From assembly GCF_009937995.1 (NCBI RefSeq), contig NZ_AP021881.1, positions 1 to 64,000 of the forward strand: DNA of 64,000 nucleotides. Reading direction: 5' to 3'. The position numbers were made by a program, and so were the translations under genes. How positions within the stretch are numbered: the first letter of the stretch is position 1; the number at the start of each line of letters is the position of its first letter. A model generated the notes under the pieces. That model did not search any database. It had not been told where the DNA came from and saw nothing but the letters and a program-made list of their open reading frames with translations. This stretch comes from Sulfuriferula nivalis. GTDB taxonomy: Bacteria; Pseudomonadota; Gammaproteobacteria; Burkholderiales; Sulfuriferulaceae. Below are positions 36,637 to 47,509 of this stretch, piece after piece.

Positions 36637-36740
36637 ACAGTAGCCGCTATTTTAACTCAAGCGTAGTAAATACAAGGGGTAAACATCAAAATTCCAGCAG
36701 ATATATACACAGATGGAATTGTTAGCTAGAATACGCGCTT

Positions 36741-36806
36741 GGTTTGAGGAGCGTTGCGACGGGGAAACCCTGCCAGGCTCAAACCGTTCATATAGCAACG
36801 ACGCTC
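36741..36806 (+). ncRNA. SAH riboswitch upstream of metK-ahcY-metF
   Basis: The leader matches the SAH riboswitch architecture. P1 GGTTTGAG (36741-36748) pairs with CTCAAACC (36778-36785). Between them lie AGCGTTGCGACGGG, a small GGG/CCC hairpin, and the conserved TGCCAGGCTC. A downstream GCAAC...CGCTC (36795-36806) forms the pseudoknot with GAGCGTTGC. The class binds S-adenosylhomocysteine and activates SAH-recycling genes. Here it stands 45 bp before metK, with ahcY next in the operon. The alignment is by eye, but the GAGGAGCG and CCAGGCTC blocks are distinctive. Confidence 0.9.
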
Positions 36807-36851
36807 ACGTCTTACTTTTTGGTCATTTAACTACAGAAAGGCGTGTGTGCC

Positions 36852-38015
36852 ATGCAAGATTACATTTTCACCTCAGAATCCGTTTCCGAAGGTCATCCCG
36901 ACAAAGTCGCTGACCAAATCTCCGATGCAGTCCTCGATGCTATCCTTACCCAGGATCCACACGCGCGTGTTGCTTGTGAAACGCTGGTCACCACCGGCTT
37001 AGTCGTTATCGCGGGTGAAATTACTACCCACGCGATGATAGATTACAACCAGATCGCTCGCCAAACAGTGAAGCGTATTGGTTACGATAGCTCTGATATC
37101 GGCTTCGATTACAATACCTGCTCTGTGCTTACCACTTTTGGCAAACAGTCAGCTGACATTGCGCAAGGCGTGAATGAAGGTCAGGGCCTGGATCTGGATC
37201 AGGGTGCTGGCGATCAAGGCTTGATGTTCGGATATGCCTGCGATGAAACCCCATCGTTAATGCCTATGCCAATTTATCTTGCGCATCGTTTAGTCGAACG
37301 TCAGGCTGAATTGCGTAAAGATGGCCGTTTGCCATGGTTGCGTCCAGATGCAAAATCACAAGTATCCATTCGTTATGTTGATGGCAAGCCGCAGCATGTT
37401 GATACCGTTGTGCTTTCTACCCAGCATCATCCTGATGTTTCCCACGCGCAAATTCAGGAAGCTGTGATTGAAGAAATCATCAAGCCAGTGATTCCAGCGG
37501 ATATGCTCAAAACCGACGTGCGCTATCTGGTTAACCCGACTGGCCGTTTCGTTATCGGCGGCCCTATGGGTGACGCGGGTCTGACCGGTCGTAAAATCAT
37601 AGTGGATACCTATGGTGGTGCTGCGCCTCACGGCGGTGGTGCTTTCTCTGGTAAGGATCCTACTAAAGTCGATCGTTCTGCTGCTTACGCAGGTCGTTAT
37701 GTTGCGAAAAATATTGTTGCTGCAGGCTTGGCAACCAAATGTCTGGTGCAGGTTGCTTACGCAATTGGTGTGGCTCGCCCAGTCTCATTAATGGTTAATA
37801 CTTTCGGCACAGGTAAAATCAGTGACGAACGTATTGGCGAATTAGTTGCAGCGCATTTCGATTTGCGTCCTAAGGCCATTATTCAAACATTGAATTTACT
37901 GCGCCCTATCTACACTCGCACAGCAAGTTACGGCCACTTCGGCCGCGATGAGCCAGAATTTACATGGGAAGCCACTGATAAAGCAGAAGAATTGAAATCT
38001 GCTGCTGGTCTGTAA
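36852..38015 (+). CDS. metK: S-adenosylmethionine synthetase
   Basis: MetK makes SAM from methionine and ATP. The 387-residue protein has the N-terminal [34 protein letters not shown] and [19 protein letters not shown] motifs. ATG 36852 is used; the frame start GTG 36843 adds only three residues. It heads a metK-ahcY-metF operon preceded by an SAH riboswitch, so all three methyl-cycle genes would respond to SAH. Confidence 0.97.
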   Translation: MQDYIFTSESVSEGHPDKVADQISDAVLDAILTQDPHARVACETLVTTGLVVIAGEITTHAMIDYNQIARQTVKRIGYDSSDIGFDYNTCSVLTTFGKQSADIAQGVNEGQGLDLDQGAGDQGLMFGYACDETPSLMPMPIYLAHRLVERQAELRKDGRLPWLRPDAKSQVSIRYVDGKPQHVDTVVLSTQHHPDVSHAQIQEAVIEEIIKPVIPADMLKTDVRYLVNPTGRFVIGGPMGDAGLTGRKIIVDTYGGAAPHGGGAFSGKDPTKVDRSAAYAGRYVAKNIVAAGLATKCLVQVAYAIGVARPVSLMVNTFGTGKISDERIGELVAAHFDLRPKAIIQTLNLLRPIYTRTASYGHFGRDEPEFTWEATDKAEELKSAAGL

Positions 38016-38048
38016 CCCATTTAGTTAACCTATTGAAAGGAGACCGGT

Positions 38049-39467
38049 ATGAATGCCGTTACCTCAACTTGTAATACCACTGATTATGTAATTGCCGATA
38101 TGTCGCTTGCTTCATGGGGACGTAAGGAACTGAACATTGCTGAAATCGAAATGCCAGGCTTGATGGCAATTCGTGAAGAATTCGCTGCGACCAAACCACT
38201 TAAAGGCGCTCGCATCACCGGTAGCTTGCACATGACCATCCAGACCGGCGTGCTGATAGAAACTCTGCAAGCACTCGGCGCTGAAGTGCGTTGGGCTTCA
38301 TGCAACATTTTCTCTACCCAAGATCACGCTGCTGCTGCGATTGCTGCGACAGGTACACCGGTATTTGCAGTCAAGGGCGAGTCACTGGTTGATTACTGGG
38401 ATTACACCCACCGTATTTTTGAATGGACGGATGGTGGCTATTCCAACATGATCCTCGATGATGGTGGCGATGCGACTTTATTGCTACATCTGGGTGCTCG
38501 TGCAGAAACTGACATCAGCGTGCTGGCACACCCAACCAGCGAAGAAGAGCGTGTACTTTACGCAGCGATTAAAGCCAAATTGGCTGTTGCACCGACCTGG
38601 TATTCAGTACGTCTTGCGCACATCAAAGGCGTAACCGAAGAAACCACCACCGGCGTACATCGTTTATATCAAATGCACGAACGCGGCGAATTGAAATTCC
38701 CGGCGATTAACGTTAATGATTCTGTTACTAAATCTAAATTCGACAACCTGTATGGCTGCCGTGAATCTTTGGTTGACGGTATCAAACGTGCAACTGACGT
38801 GATGGTGGCGGGTAAGATTGCTGTAGTTGCCGGTTATGGCGACGTGGGTAAAGGCTCAGCTCAAGCATTGCGTGCGTTGTCTGCACAAGTGTGGATTACT
38901 GAAATCGATCCTATCTGCGCACTGCAGGCAGCGATGGAGGGTTACCGTGTTGTGACTATGGATTACGCTTGCGATAAAGCGGATATCTTTGTTACCGCGA
39001 CAGGTAACTACCATGTCATTACTCATGACCACATGGCGAAAATGAAAAATCAGGCTATCGTCTGCAATATCGGCCACTTTGACAATGAAATCGACGTTGC
39101 CGGCGTGGAAAAATACCAATGGGAAGAAATCAAGCCACAGGTTGACCATATCATTTTCCCGGACGGCAAGCGTATCATCATGCTGGCCAAGGGTCGTTTG
39201 GTAAACCTGGGTTGTGGTACAGGTCATCCATCGTATGTCATGAGTTCTTCATTTGCTAACCAGACTATCGCACAGATAGAATTGTTTAGTCGTACAGCAG
39301 ATTATCCAGTGGGCGTTTATACCCTGCCTAAACATCTGGATGAAAAAGTTGCGCGTTTGCAATTGAAAACATTGAATGCAGTGTTGACCGAGTTGTCGGA
39401 CCAACAAGCAGCTTACATCGGTGTGGAAAAAACAGGTCCGTACAAAGCAAATCACTACCGTTATTAA
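38049..39467 (+). CDS. ahcY: Adenosylhomocysteinase
   Basis: AhcY hydrolyses SAH to adenosine and homocysteine. The 472-residue protein has [20 protein letters not shown]-binding [15 protein letters not shown] and the C-terminal [19 protein letters not shown] precedes the ATG. It is 33 bp after metK and is the classic target of the SAH riboswitch. Confidence 0.98.
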   Translation: MNAVTSTCNTTDYVIADMSLASWGRKELNIAEIEMPGLMAIREEFAATKPLKGARITGSLHMTIQTGVLIETLQALGAEVRWASCNIFSTQDHAAAAIAATGTPVFAVKGESLVDYWDYTHRIFEWTDGGYSNMILDDGGDATLLLHLGARAETDISVLAHPTSEEERVLYAAIKAKLAVAPTWYSVRLAHIKGVTEETTTGVHRLYQMHERGELKFPAINVNDSVTKSKFDNLYGCRESLVDGIKRATDVMVAGKIAVVAGYGDVGKGSAQALRALSAQVWITEIDPICALQAAMEGYRVVTMDYACDKADIFVTATGNYHVITHDHMAKMKNQAIVCNIGHFDNEIDVAGVEKYQWEEIKPQVDHIIFPDGKRIIMLAKGRLVNLGCGTGHPSYVMSSSFANQTIAQIELFSRTADYPVGVYTLPKHLDEKVARLQLKTLNAVLTELSDQQAAYIGVEKTGPYKANHYRY

Positions 39468-39489
39468 GCTAATCTAAGGGAATATTGTC

Positions 39490-40320
39490 ATGACTGCACG
39501 CACGTTTAGTTTCGAGTTCTTTCCGCCCAAGACTCCTGAAGGCATGGACAAGCTGCGCGACGTGCGTAGCCAATTGGCAACGTTGCATCCCAAGTTTTTT
39601 TCTGTGACATTTGGCGCGGGTGGCTCCACCCGTGACCACTCTCTGGCAACAGTGCTGGATATTCAGCATGCGGGGCTAGAAGCCGCACCGCATCTGTCAT
39701 GCATAGGCTCCACCCGCGACAATATCCGTGCGATATTGGGCGAATATCAAAGTAACAACATCCGCCATATCGTTGCCCTGCGCGGCGATTTGCCTTCGGG
39801 CATGGCCAGTGCTGGCGAGTTTCGCTATGCCAATGAATTAGTAGAATTTATCCGCAATGAAACAGGTGACTGGTTTAATATTGAAGTTGCCGCTTATCCA
39901 GAAGTCCATCCACAAGCTAAAAGTGCGCAGGATGACTTGATGAGCTTCAAGCGCAAAATGGACGCAGGCGCGAATGCTGCGATTACCCAGTACTTCTTTA
40001 ATGCTGACGCCTATTTTGCCTTTGTTGACGACTGCGCCAAGCTGGGTATTACAGCACCTATCGTGCCAGGCATCATGCCTATCGGCAATTTCTCCCAGCT
40101 CGCGCGTTTCTCTGATGCCTGTGGCGCAGAAATCCCACGCTGGATGCGTAAAAAACTGGAAGCTTACAATGACGATATCGATTCCATCCGTGCTTACGGA
40201 CTGGATGTTGTGACTGCGTTATGTGAGCGACTGCTCGCTAACAATGCGCCAGGCTTGCATTTCTACACCATGAATCAATCTGCAGCTACGATGGAGATAT
40301 GGCGTAGATTAGGGTTGTGA
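39490..40320 (+). CDS. metF: 5,10-methylenetetrahydrofolate reductase
   Basis: MetF is the FAD-dependent TIM-barrel enzyme giving methyl-THF for methionine synthesis. The 276-residue protein has SFEFFPPKTPEG at the start, SVTFGAGGSTRD, HIVALRGDLP and AITQYFFNADAY. It is the last gene of the operon, followed by a terminator hairpin at 40324-40346. Confidence 0.96.
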   Translation: MTARTFSFEFFPPKTPEGMDKLRDVRSQLATLHPKFFSVTFGAGGSTRDHSLATVLDIQHAGLEAAPHLSCIGSTRDNIRAILGEYQSNNIRHIVALRGDLPSGMASAGEFRYANELVEFIRNETGDWFNIEVAAYPEVHPQAKSAQDDLMSFKRKMDAGANAAITQYFFNADAYFAFVDDCAKLGITAPIVPGIMPIGNFSQLARFSDACGAEIPRWMRKKLEAYNDDIDSIRAYGLDVVTALCERLLANNAPGLHFYTMNQSAATMEIWRRLGL

Positions 40321-40323
40321 GTT

Positions 40324-40346
40324 AGTTGGGAGATGGCCTCCCAACT
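40324..40346. terminator. Terminator between metF and the convergent GTPase gene
   Basis: AGTTGGGAG (40324-40332) and CTCCCAACT (40338-40346) form a perfect 9-bp stem with a 5-nt loop. It lies between two converging genes and can act on both. Confidence 0.75.
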
Positions 40347-40350
40347 TGGT

Positions 40351-41271
40351 TTAATCTTCACCCAGCGAGTCTACACCGTTCTCGGTTGTACCCAAAGTCG
40401 TCACTGTCTCGCTTGCTAAGGCTAACATCGCTGCACGGCTCTTGGGTGTTTCCAGGCTGATACGCCCTAAAGTACCCAGGCGATAGTCTTGTAATAACGT
40501 CATGCACGCTTTTTCAAAATCCACTGCCCCGCCCTTGAGTCGATAACCTCGTTTGGCGGCGATGGCTTCGATGACCGCTACGGCATCCTTGTCAGCTGTA
40601 TCAAATCCATAACGCAGCTTAATAAGCGGCGCGTAGCTCTGCAACAGGTTTTCCGCTAAAAAGGTGGCAACCTCTTCATCAATCACGGCATTACGTCCTA
40701 TCGCGTGACTGGCGGCTAGCATCAGGCCGTCACTCTGGTGTGCGATGCGTGGCCACATCATGCCAGGGGTGTCGATCAGTATCATGTGATCGTTCAACTC
40801 TAATTTTTGCTGGCTTTTGGTTACCGCTGGCTCATCACCTACTTTAGCAACACGGCGTTTGAGCAGTGCATTCATCAGTGTAGATTTGCCGACGTTGGGG
40901 ATGCCCATGATCATCATGCGTAAAGGTTTGAGTGTCGTGCCGCGATGTGAGGCTAGGGTCAGACACATGGCGGGAATGCGGGCGACATCGGCAGGTTTTT
41001 TACACGACAGCGCAACGGCTTTCACGCCCTTTTGCTTGTTGTAGTATTCCAGCCAGGCTTTGGTGGTGGCGGGGTCAGCCAAGTCTGCCTTGTTTAAGAT
41101 CTTCAAACACGGGCGTTGGCGGAATACGCGCAGCTCTTCTATCATCGGATTGCTGCTGGCTTCGGGCAGCCGCGCATCCAGCACTTCGATAACGATATCG
41201 GTTAATGCCATGGTTTCGGCCGCTTTTTTGCGCGCCGAGGTCATGTGTCCGGGAAACCACTGTATCGCCAT
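40351..41271 (-). CDS. Circularly permuted ribosome-assembly GTPase (YlqF/RbgA-like)
   Basis: This 306-residue GTPase has permuted motifs: G4 (ILNKADLAD) precedes G1 (GIPNVGKSTLMN) and G3 (IDTPGMMWP). It begins MAIQWFPGHMTSARK, the signature of YlqF-type proteins acting in large-subunit maturation. It converges with metF. Members in proteobacteria are less studied than RbgA. Confidence 0.92.
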   Translation of the reverse strand: MAIQWFPGHMTSARKKAAETMALTDIVIEVLDARLPEASSNPMIEELRVFRQRPCLKILNKADLADPATTKAWLEYYNKQKGVKAVALSCKKPADVARIPAMCLTLASHRGTTLKPLRMMIMGIPNVGKSTLMNALLKRRVAKVGDEPAVTKSQQKLELNDHMILIDTPGMMWPRIAHQSDGLMLAASHAIGRNAVIDEEVATFLAENLLQSYAPLIKLRYGFDTADKDAVAVIEAIAAKRGYRLKGGAVDFEKACMTLLQDYRLGTLGRISLETPKSRAAMLALASETVTTLGTTENGVDSLGED

Positions 41272-41388
41272 GTTGTTATCTGCTTTAATTCAAACGACTA
41301 TTTTACATGAAAGCTACCAAGAAAATCATTTGGTTAGCATCACCAGCGGCGGTAAAATAGCACTTTGTTGTTCACTTCGCTGTCCACT

Positions 41389-42987
41389 ATGCTGCGTATT
41401 ACCGAAATTAAACTGCCTTTAGATCATCCAGAATCCGCCTTGTCTGCGGCAATTTGTCAGCGTTTGAAAATCACGGCTGATAAATTAGTGAGTTATACCG
41501 TATTCAGACGTGGTCAGGATGCGCGTAAACGGCCGTTGATTCTGTTTGTTTATACCGTCGATGTGGCAGTGCAAAATGAAGCGGCGGTATTAGCTAAACT
41601 GAAGCAGGACAAGCATATCAGCATCGCGCCAGACATAGGCTATCATCAGGTTGCCAGCGCACCTGCGAATTTGGCGCACCGTCCTGTGGTTATCGGTTTT
41701 GGCCCCGCAGGCATATTTGCTGCGCTGATACTGGCGCAAATGGGTTTTCGCCCGATTGTGCTTGAGCGCGGTAAAGCAGTACGTGAACGCACGCAGGATA
41801 CTTGGGGCTTGTGGCGCAAACGTAAATTGAACCCCGAGTCCAATGTGCAGTTTGGTGAAGGTGGTGCGGGTACGTTCTCGGACGGCAAGCTCTACAGCCA
41901 GATTAAAGATCCTAAGCATTACGGGCGTAAAGTCATAGACGAGTTCATCATCGCAGGTGCGCCGCCGGAGATCGCCTATGTCAGCAAGCCGCATATCGGC
42001 ACGTTCCGTCTGGTTGGCATGGTGGAAAAAATGCGTGCGACTATCGAATCTTTGGGCGGCGAGATTCGTTTTCAGCAACGTGTCGTTGATATTGTCCGTG
42101 AGGGTGATGCAATACAGGGCGTAGTGCTGGCAGATGGCGAACGTGTCATGAGCAATCACATCGTGCTGGCTATCGGACACAGCGCGCGTGATACCTTTAA
42201 GATGTTGAATGAGCGTGGCGTATATATCGAGGCCAAGCCATTTGCCATCGGTTTGCGCATAGAGCATCCGCAACACCTTATCGATCAATGTCGCTTTGGC
42301 GACAGCGCAGGTCACCCGGAATTGGGCGCGGCAGATTACAAATTGGTTCACCACGCCAGCAATGGGCGTGCGGTGTATAGCTTCTGCATGTGCCCGGGCG
42401 GTACAGTGGTCGCGGCGGCATCGGAAGAAGGCTATGTGGTTACTAATGGCATGAGTCAGTATTCACGTAACGAGCGTAACGCCAACAGTGGCATGGTGGT
42501 GAATATCAACCCGGAAGATTGCGGCGAGCACCCATTGGCGGGCATGGAATTCCAGCGCCAGTGGGAACGTAGGGCGTTTGAGCTGGGTGGTAGCAACTAC
42601 AACGCCCCTGCGCAGTTAGTCGGTGACTTCCTGGCGCAACGTCCATCCACACAACTCGGCGAGGTTGTGCCATCTTATACGCCGGGCGTAACTATGTGTG
42701 ATCTGGCTACCGCCCTGCCTGACTATATCATTACTGCTATGCGTGAAGCGCTGCCCGCATTCGATAAACAGATACGCGGCTTCGCCATGCATGATGCGGT
42801 GCTCACCGGTGTAGAAACACGCACCTCCTCGCCTATCCGCATTAAACGCGGTGACGATTATCAAAGCCTGAATACGCGTGGCTTATATCCCACAGGCGAA
42901 GGTGCCGGTTATGCAGGTGGTATCTTATCGGCGGCGATAGATGGTATTAAAGTGGCGGAGGCGTTGGCGTTGGATATGGTGTCGTAG
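41389..42987 (+). CDS. FAD-dependent dehydrogenase family protein
   Basis: This protein of about 532 residues starts at ATG 41389 (MLRITEIKLPLD). It has an N-terminal small alpha/beta domain (to about residue 85), then an FAD-binding GFGPAGIFAALILAQMG, and later VQFGEGGAGTFSDGKLYS, VLAIGHSARDTF and a C-terminal GEGAGYAGGILSAAIDG. This is the conserved NAD(FAD)-dependent dehydrogenase family widespread in bacteria; the substrate is unknown. The FAD sites are intact. Confidence 0.9.
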   Translation: MLRITEIKLPLDHPESALSAAICQRLKITADKLVSYTVFRRGQDARKRPLILFVYTVDVAVQNEAAVLAKLKQDKHISIAPDIGYHQVASAPANLAHRPVVIGFGPAGIFAALILAQMGFRPIVLERGKAVRERTQDTWGLWRKRKLNPESNVQFGEGGAGTFSDGKLYSQIKDPKHYGRKVIDEFIIAGAPPEIAYVSKPHIGTFRLVGMVEKMRATIESLGGEIRFQQRVVDIVREGDAIQGVVLADGERVMSNHIVLAIGHSARDTFKMLNERGVYIEAKPFAIGLRIEHPQHLIDQCRFGDSAGHPELGAADYKLVHHASNGRAVYSFCMCPGGTVVAAASEEGYVVTNGMSQYSRNERNANSGMVVNINPEDCGEHPLAGMEFQRQWERRAFELGGSNYNAPAQLVGDFLAQRPSTQLGEVVPSYTPGVTMCDLATALPDYIITAMREALPAFDKQIRGFAMHDAVLTGVETRTSSPIRIKRGDDYQSLNTRGLYPTGEGAGYAGGILSAAIDGIKVAEALALDMVS

Positions 42988-43094
42988 GCTGCATTGAGCT
43001 TGCCCATCGCCAATGAGCGGTAGTTAAACGCAACTATAGCAATAACGTCACATTTTCCAGTCTATAATTAAGATGACATTATCTGGAGATGGAC

Positions 43095-45452
43095 ATGACG
43101 CAAGCGCTTACTGCTACAGAACTTGATCTCATCAACCGCTATTGGCGTGCAGCCAATTATCTTGCGGTTGGGCAAATTTATTTGCTCGATAACCCCTTAT
43201 TAAAACAGCCCATCACCCTTGCCAACATTAAGCCGCGTTTGTTGGGGCATTGGGGAACGACGCCGGGGTTGAATTTCATTTATGCGCATATGAATCGGGT
43301 AATACGCCGTGATGATCTGAATATGATCTTCATTGCCGGGCCCGGACACGGTGGTCCTGCAGTAGTGGCGAATACTTATCTGGAAGGGACTTACAGCGAG
43401 TTCTATCCAAATATTTCGCAAGATGAGATAGGCATGAAACATCTGTTCCGTCAGTTCTCTTTTCCGGGAGGCATACCCAGCCATGTTGCACCTGAAACAC
43501 CAGGCTCCATACATGAAGGGGGTGAACTAGGTTATGCGGTATCGCATGCTTATGGCGCGGTGTTTGATAATCCGGATTTGATCGCCTGTTGCGTGGTCGG
43601 AGATGGTGAGGCGGAAACCGGACCGCTGGCAACTGCATGGCATTCCAATAAATTTCTGAATCCAAAAAACGACGGCGTAGTGTTGCCGATATTGCATCTT
43701 AATGGCTACAAAATTGCCAACCCTGCAGTGTTGGCGCGTATCAGTCATGAGGAGTTGCGGCAATTGTTTGTGGGATATGGCTATCATCCGTATTTTGTTG
43801 AAGGTGATAATCCTGCGCTGATGCACGAACAGATGGCGGCAACCATGGATACCGTGCTCGCTGAAATCAAACAGATACAGCATCAGGCCAGGGTTGATGG
43901 GAATACCGAGCGTCCGATGTGGCCGATGATTATTTTGCGTTCGCCGAAAGGCTGGACAGGGCCCAAGGAAGTCGATGGTTTGCCAACAGAGGGTTCATGG
44001 CGTTCGCATCAGGTGCCTTTATCGGAAATGGCAACCAAGCCTGCGCACGTACAAATTCTGGATGCGTGGATGCGCCATTATCATCCCGAAGAATTATTTG
44101 ATCAGCAGGGTAAATTGCTGCCCGAACTGGCAGCACTGGCGCCTGTCGGTATGCGACGCATGGGTGCGAATCCGCATGCGAATGGCGGCATATTGTTGCA
44201 TGACCTGCGTTTGCCAGATTTCCGCGATTACGCTGTGGCAGTGCCGCAACCGGGGGCGGTTGATGGTGAAGCGACGCGCGTGTTAGGGACCTATTTGCGT
44301 GATGTCATGCGTCATAACATGGAGAATTTCCGCGTATTTGGCCCAGATGAAACGGCTTCAAATCGGCTGTCTGCGTTATTTGAAGTGACCGATCGCAGCT
44401 GGATGGCAGAGCATCTTGTTACCGATGATCATCTAGCACCCGATGGCCGAGTGATGGAAATATTGTCCGAGCACACTTGTCAGGGCTGGCTGGAAGGCTA
44501 TTTGCTCACGGGTCGACATGGATTCTTTTCCTGTTATGAAGCCTTTATCCATATCATCGATTCCATGTTTAACCAGCATGCCAAGTGGCTGAAAGTGACG
44601 AGTCAGGAAATCCCTTGGCGCAGGCCGATAGCCTCGTTAAATTACTTGCTCACTTCGCATGTATGGCGGCAGGATCACAATGGTTTTTCTCACCAAGATC
44701 CGGGTTTTATCGACCATGTGGTAAACAAGAAATCCGAAATCATCCGTGTGTATTTGCCGCCCGATGCCAACACCCTGCTCTCAGTAGCCAACCATTGCCT
44801 GAACAGTCGTAACTACGTAAACGTCATTGTTGCCGGCAAGCAGCCTGCACCGCAGTGGTTGACTATGGATGCAGCGATCAAGCATTGCACCGCCGGTGCG
44901 GGTATCTGGGAATGGGCAAGTAATGATCAGGCTGATACGCCTGACGTAGTACTTGGTTGCTGTGGCGATGTGCCGACGCTGGAAGTATTGGCGGCAGTGG
45001 ATATATTGCGGCAAGTGGCACCAGAGCTGAAAGTGCGGGTGGTTAATGTGGTTGATTTGATGACCTTGCAGCCTATCGAAGAGCATCCGCATGGTTTGTC
45101 GGATAGAGATTTTGACAGTCTGTTTACTATCGATAAGCCCATCATTTTTGCATACCACGGTTATCCTTGGCTCATTCATCGCCTGACCTATCGTCGGACT
45201 AATCACGATAATTTGCACGTGCGTGGCTATAAAGAAGAAGGGACGACGACGACACCATTTGACATGGTGGTGCTCAATGACCTGGATAGATTCCATCTGG
45301 TCATCGATGTGATGGATCGCGTGCCAAAAATGCAACACCGTGCCGCACACATTAAACAAGCCATGCATGACCGACTGATAGAGCATAAGCAATATATCGA
45401 GCAGTATGGCGAAGATATGCCGGCAATTCGTGACTGGAAGTGGTCTTATTAA
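43095..45452 (+). CDS. xfp: Phosphoketolase
   Basis: This TPP enzyme cleaves xylulose-5-P (and often fructose-6-P) to acetyl phosphate. The 785-residue protein has [18 protein letters not shown]-binding [19 protein letters not shown] and the C-terminal [17 protein letters not shown] 43095 has a GGAGA site 5 bp upstream; ATG 43089 is possible. Its stop overlaps the ackA start (TAATG), so acetyl phosphate would be turned directly to acetate and ATP. Confidence 0.95.
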   Translation: MTQALTATELDLINRYWRAANYLAVGQIYLLDNPLLKQPITLANIKPRLLGHWGTTPGLNFIYAHMNRVIRRDDLNMIFIAGPGHGGPAVVANTYLEGTYSEFYPNISQDEIGMKHLFRQFSFPGGIPSHVAPETPGSIHEGGELGYAVSHAYGAVFDNPDLIACCVVGDGEAETGPLATAWHSNKFLNPKNDGVVLPILHLNGYKIANPAVLARISHEELRQLFVGYGYHPYFVEGDNPALMHEQMAATMDTVLAEIKQIQHQARVDGNTERPMWPMIILRSPKGWTGPKEVDGLPTEGSWRSHQVPLSEMATKPAHVQILDAWMRHYHPEELFDQQGKLLPELAALAPVGMRRMGANPHANGGILLHDLRLPDFRDYAVAVPQPGAVDGEATRVLGTYLRDVMRHNMENFRVFGPDETASNRLSALFEVTDRSWMAEHLVTDDHLAPDGRVMEILSEHTCQGWLEGYLLTGRHGFFSCYEAFIHIIDSMFNQHAKWLKVTSQEIPWRRPIASLNYLLTSHVWRQDHNGFSHQDPGFIDHVVNKKSEIIRVYLPPDANTLLSVANHCLNSRNYVNVIVAGKQPAPQWLTMDAAIKHCTAGAGIWEWASNDQADTPDVVLGCCGDVPTLEVLAAVDILRQVAPELKVRVVNVVDLMTLQPIEEHPHGLSDRDFDSLFTIDKPIIFAYHGYPWLIHRLTYRRTNHDNLHVRGYKEEGTTTTPFDMVVLNDLDRFHLVIDVMDRVPKMQHRAAHIKQAMHDRLIEHKQYIEQYGEDMPAIRDWKWSY

Positions 45453-46543
45453 TGCCAATTATTTTAGTCATTAACAGTGGTTCGTCATCGCTCAAGGCCA
45501 GTTTGTTCGCTGCTGACGGGATGCGGCAGGATTTTAATTATCCGCATATAGGGCGAGGCAAGCTGCATGATCAGCACGAAGCATTTGCCGCGCTGATACG
45601 CGATTTGGGTACAACGCAACCAGATGTCATTGGGCATAGGCTGGTTCATGGTGGTGCGATTACTGATGCTGCGCGTTTGATAGACGCGACTGAGCGTAGC
45701 AGGCTGGACAGCATCATTCCGCTCGCGCCATTGCATTTGCCGAGCAATTTACTTGGTGTCGATGTGTGCCTCGAACATTTTGGCGTGCCACAAGTCGCCT
45801 GCTTTGATACAGCTTTTCATGCCACCTTACCCCTCTTGGCGCAACGCTTGCCGATACCGCAGGAACTAGGTTATCGGCGTTATGGTTTTCACGGCATCAA
45901 TTACGCTTACATTGCGCAGCAGTTGCCAGCCATATTGGGTGATGCGGCGAAAGGCAAAATTGTCGTTGCGCATCTGGGCAGTGGCGCGAGCTTGTGTATG
46001 CTGGACAATCTCAAATCTGTGGATACCACCATGGCATACACGCCCGCAGGTGGCATCCCTATGGGTACGCGCAGTGGTGACCTTGATCCGGGTGTGATGC
46101 TGGCGTTGTCAGAACGTTATACAACCGCGCAACTCAGCGACTTGATTTATCACCACATGGGTTTGATCGCCTTATCCGACGGCTTATCCAGCGATATGTC
46201 ACAGTTGCTTGCCAGTGATACCGACACCGCGCAATTTGCAGTTGAGTATTTCTGTCAGCAAGTGCGCGGCGCCATTGGTGCATTGGCCGCAAAGGCGGGC
46301 GGCATTGATGCGCTGGTATTCACGGCAGGTATCGGTGAGCATGCGGCATTGGTGCGCAGCAAAGTTTGTACTCCCTTGGCATTTTTGGGGCTGGCGCTGG
46401 CGGCCGAGCGCAATGCTACCCATCAATCGCAAATTCATGCCACAGGCAGCAAGCCCATATTGATCATACCTGCTGACGAGGAATCCATGATTTGCAGTCT
46501 GGTCAGCACGCTGATGTCGTATCAGGTAAACTTATCGTCTTAG
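45452..46543 (+). CDS. ackA: Acetate kinase
   Basis: AckA interconverts acetyl phosphate + ADP and acetate + ATP. The 363-residue protein begins [15 protein letters not shown], with phosphate-binding VAHLGSGASLCML and ALVFTAGIGEHAALVRSKV. It is a little shorter than the usual ~400 residues. ATG 45452 overlaps the phosphoketolase stop, giving translational coupling. Confidence 0.95.
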   Translation: MPIILVINSGSSSLKASLFAADGMRQDFNYPHIGRGKLHDQHEAFAALIRDLGTTQPDVIGHRLVHGGAITDAARLIDATERSRLDSIIPLAPLHLPSNLLGVDVCLEHFGVPQVACFDTAFHATLPLLAQRLPIPQELGYRRYGFHGINYAYIAQQLPAILGDAAKGKIVVAHLGSGASLCMLDNLKSVDTTMAYTPAGGIPMGTRSGDLDPGVMLALSERYTTAQLSDLIYHHMGLIALSDGLSSDMSQLLASDTDTAQFAVEYFCQQVRGAIGALAAKAGGIDALVFTAGIGEHAALVRSKVCTPLAFLGLALAAERNATHQSQIHATGSKPILIIPADEESMICSLVSTLMSYQVNLSS

Positions 46544-46565
46544 TTATTTATAGTCTGTTTGCCTT

Positions 46566-47468
46566 ATGCTCCATCTCACCCTTCGTCAGCTTCAGGTGTT
46601 TGAAGCCGTTGCGCGCAATTTGAGCTTTTCCAAAGCTGCGCGCGAGCTGCATCTGTCGCAGCCGGCGGTGTCTATGCAAGTTAAACTGCTGGAAGAAAGT
46701 GTGGGTTTGCCTCTGTTTGAACAGCTCGGTAAAAAAATCTTCATGACCGAAGCTGGGCGCGAGATGTTTCACTACAGCAAATCTATTGCCGAGCAATTGC
46801 ATGAAGCGGAAGCGGTATTCACACAAATGAAGGGGCTGGATAAAGGCGAGCTGCGTATCGCCGTTGCCTCTACTGCCAATTATTTTGCTACGCAGTTGTT
46901 AGCGCATTTTTGTCAGGCGCACCCCGATATTGTGGTGCATCTGGATGTGGCCAACCGTGCTGAACTGCTGGCGCAAATGGAACAGAATAGTCTGGATCTT
47001 GCGGTAATGGGACAGCCGCCAGAAGGCCATGATCTAGTCGCCGAGTCGTTCATGGAAAATCCGCTGGTAGTCATCGCCCCGCCCACGCATCCCCTGCAAG
47101 GACAAACGCAGATACCGGCATCCAAGCTCGCAGGTGAAACCATGATCGCACGCGAAGCAGGCTCAGGTACGCGTAGCGCGTCAGAGCGCTATTTTCAGCA
47201 ACATCATATCAAGCCGCGTACGGGGCTGGTAATGAATACCAATGAAGCGATTAAACAGGCCGTGCAAGCGGGGATGGGGCTGGCAGTGGTGTCATTGCAT
47301 ACTGTTGCCCTGGAGCTGCAAACGCAGCGTTTGATTACCTTGGATATTGTTGACTTCCCCATTCGCCGCCACTGGTTTGTTGTGCATAGACAAGATAAGC
47401 GCCTGTCGACAGCGGCATTGGCGTTCAAGCAGTTTCTGCTGGCGCAAGGGGCGAGTGTACAACCCTGA
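46566..47468 (+). CDS. LysR-family regulator (CbbR-like)
   Basis: This 300-residue protein has an N-terminal winged HTH (LRQLQVFEAVARNLSFSKAA, LHLSQPAVSMQVKLLE) and a PBP-like effector domain (NYFATQLLAHFCQAHPDIVVHLD). It resembles CbbR-type regulators of carbon fixation. It follows ackA on the same strand by 22 bp and may be co-transcribed. Whether it controls phosphoketolase or a cbb operon elsewhere is unknown. Confidence 0.88.
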   Translation: MLHLTLRQLQVFEAVARNLSFSKAARELHLSQPAVSMQVKLLEESVGLPLFEQLGKKIFMTEAGREMFHYSKSIAEQLHEAEAVFTQMKGLDKGELRIAVASTANYFATQLLAHFCQAHPDIVVHLDVANRAELLAQMEQNSLDLAVMGQPPEGHDLVAESFMENPLVVIAPPTHPLQGQTQIPASKLAGETMIAREAGSGTRSASERYFQQHHIKPRTGLVMNTNEAIKQAVQAGMGLAVVSLHTVALELQTQRLITLDIVDFPIRRHWFVVHRQDKRLSTAALAFKQFLLAQGASVQP

Positions 47469-47509
47469 TTGTTCAGCCGTGCTCAGAAGCGTGCCAGATG
47501 GAATTCAGA

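Noticed and set aside
41590-42354. 254-codon minus-strand frame opposite the FAD-dependent dehydrogenase
   Set aside because: It is antisense to a clear FAD-binding protein and has no recognised motif.
44781-45458. 225-codon minus-strand frame opposite the phosphoketolase gene
   Set aside because: It is a shadow of the phosphoketolase reading frame and contains no protein-family signature.
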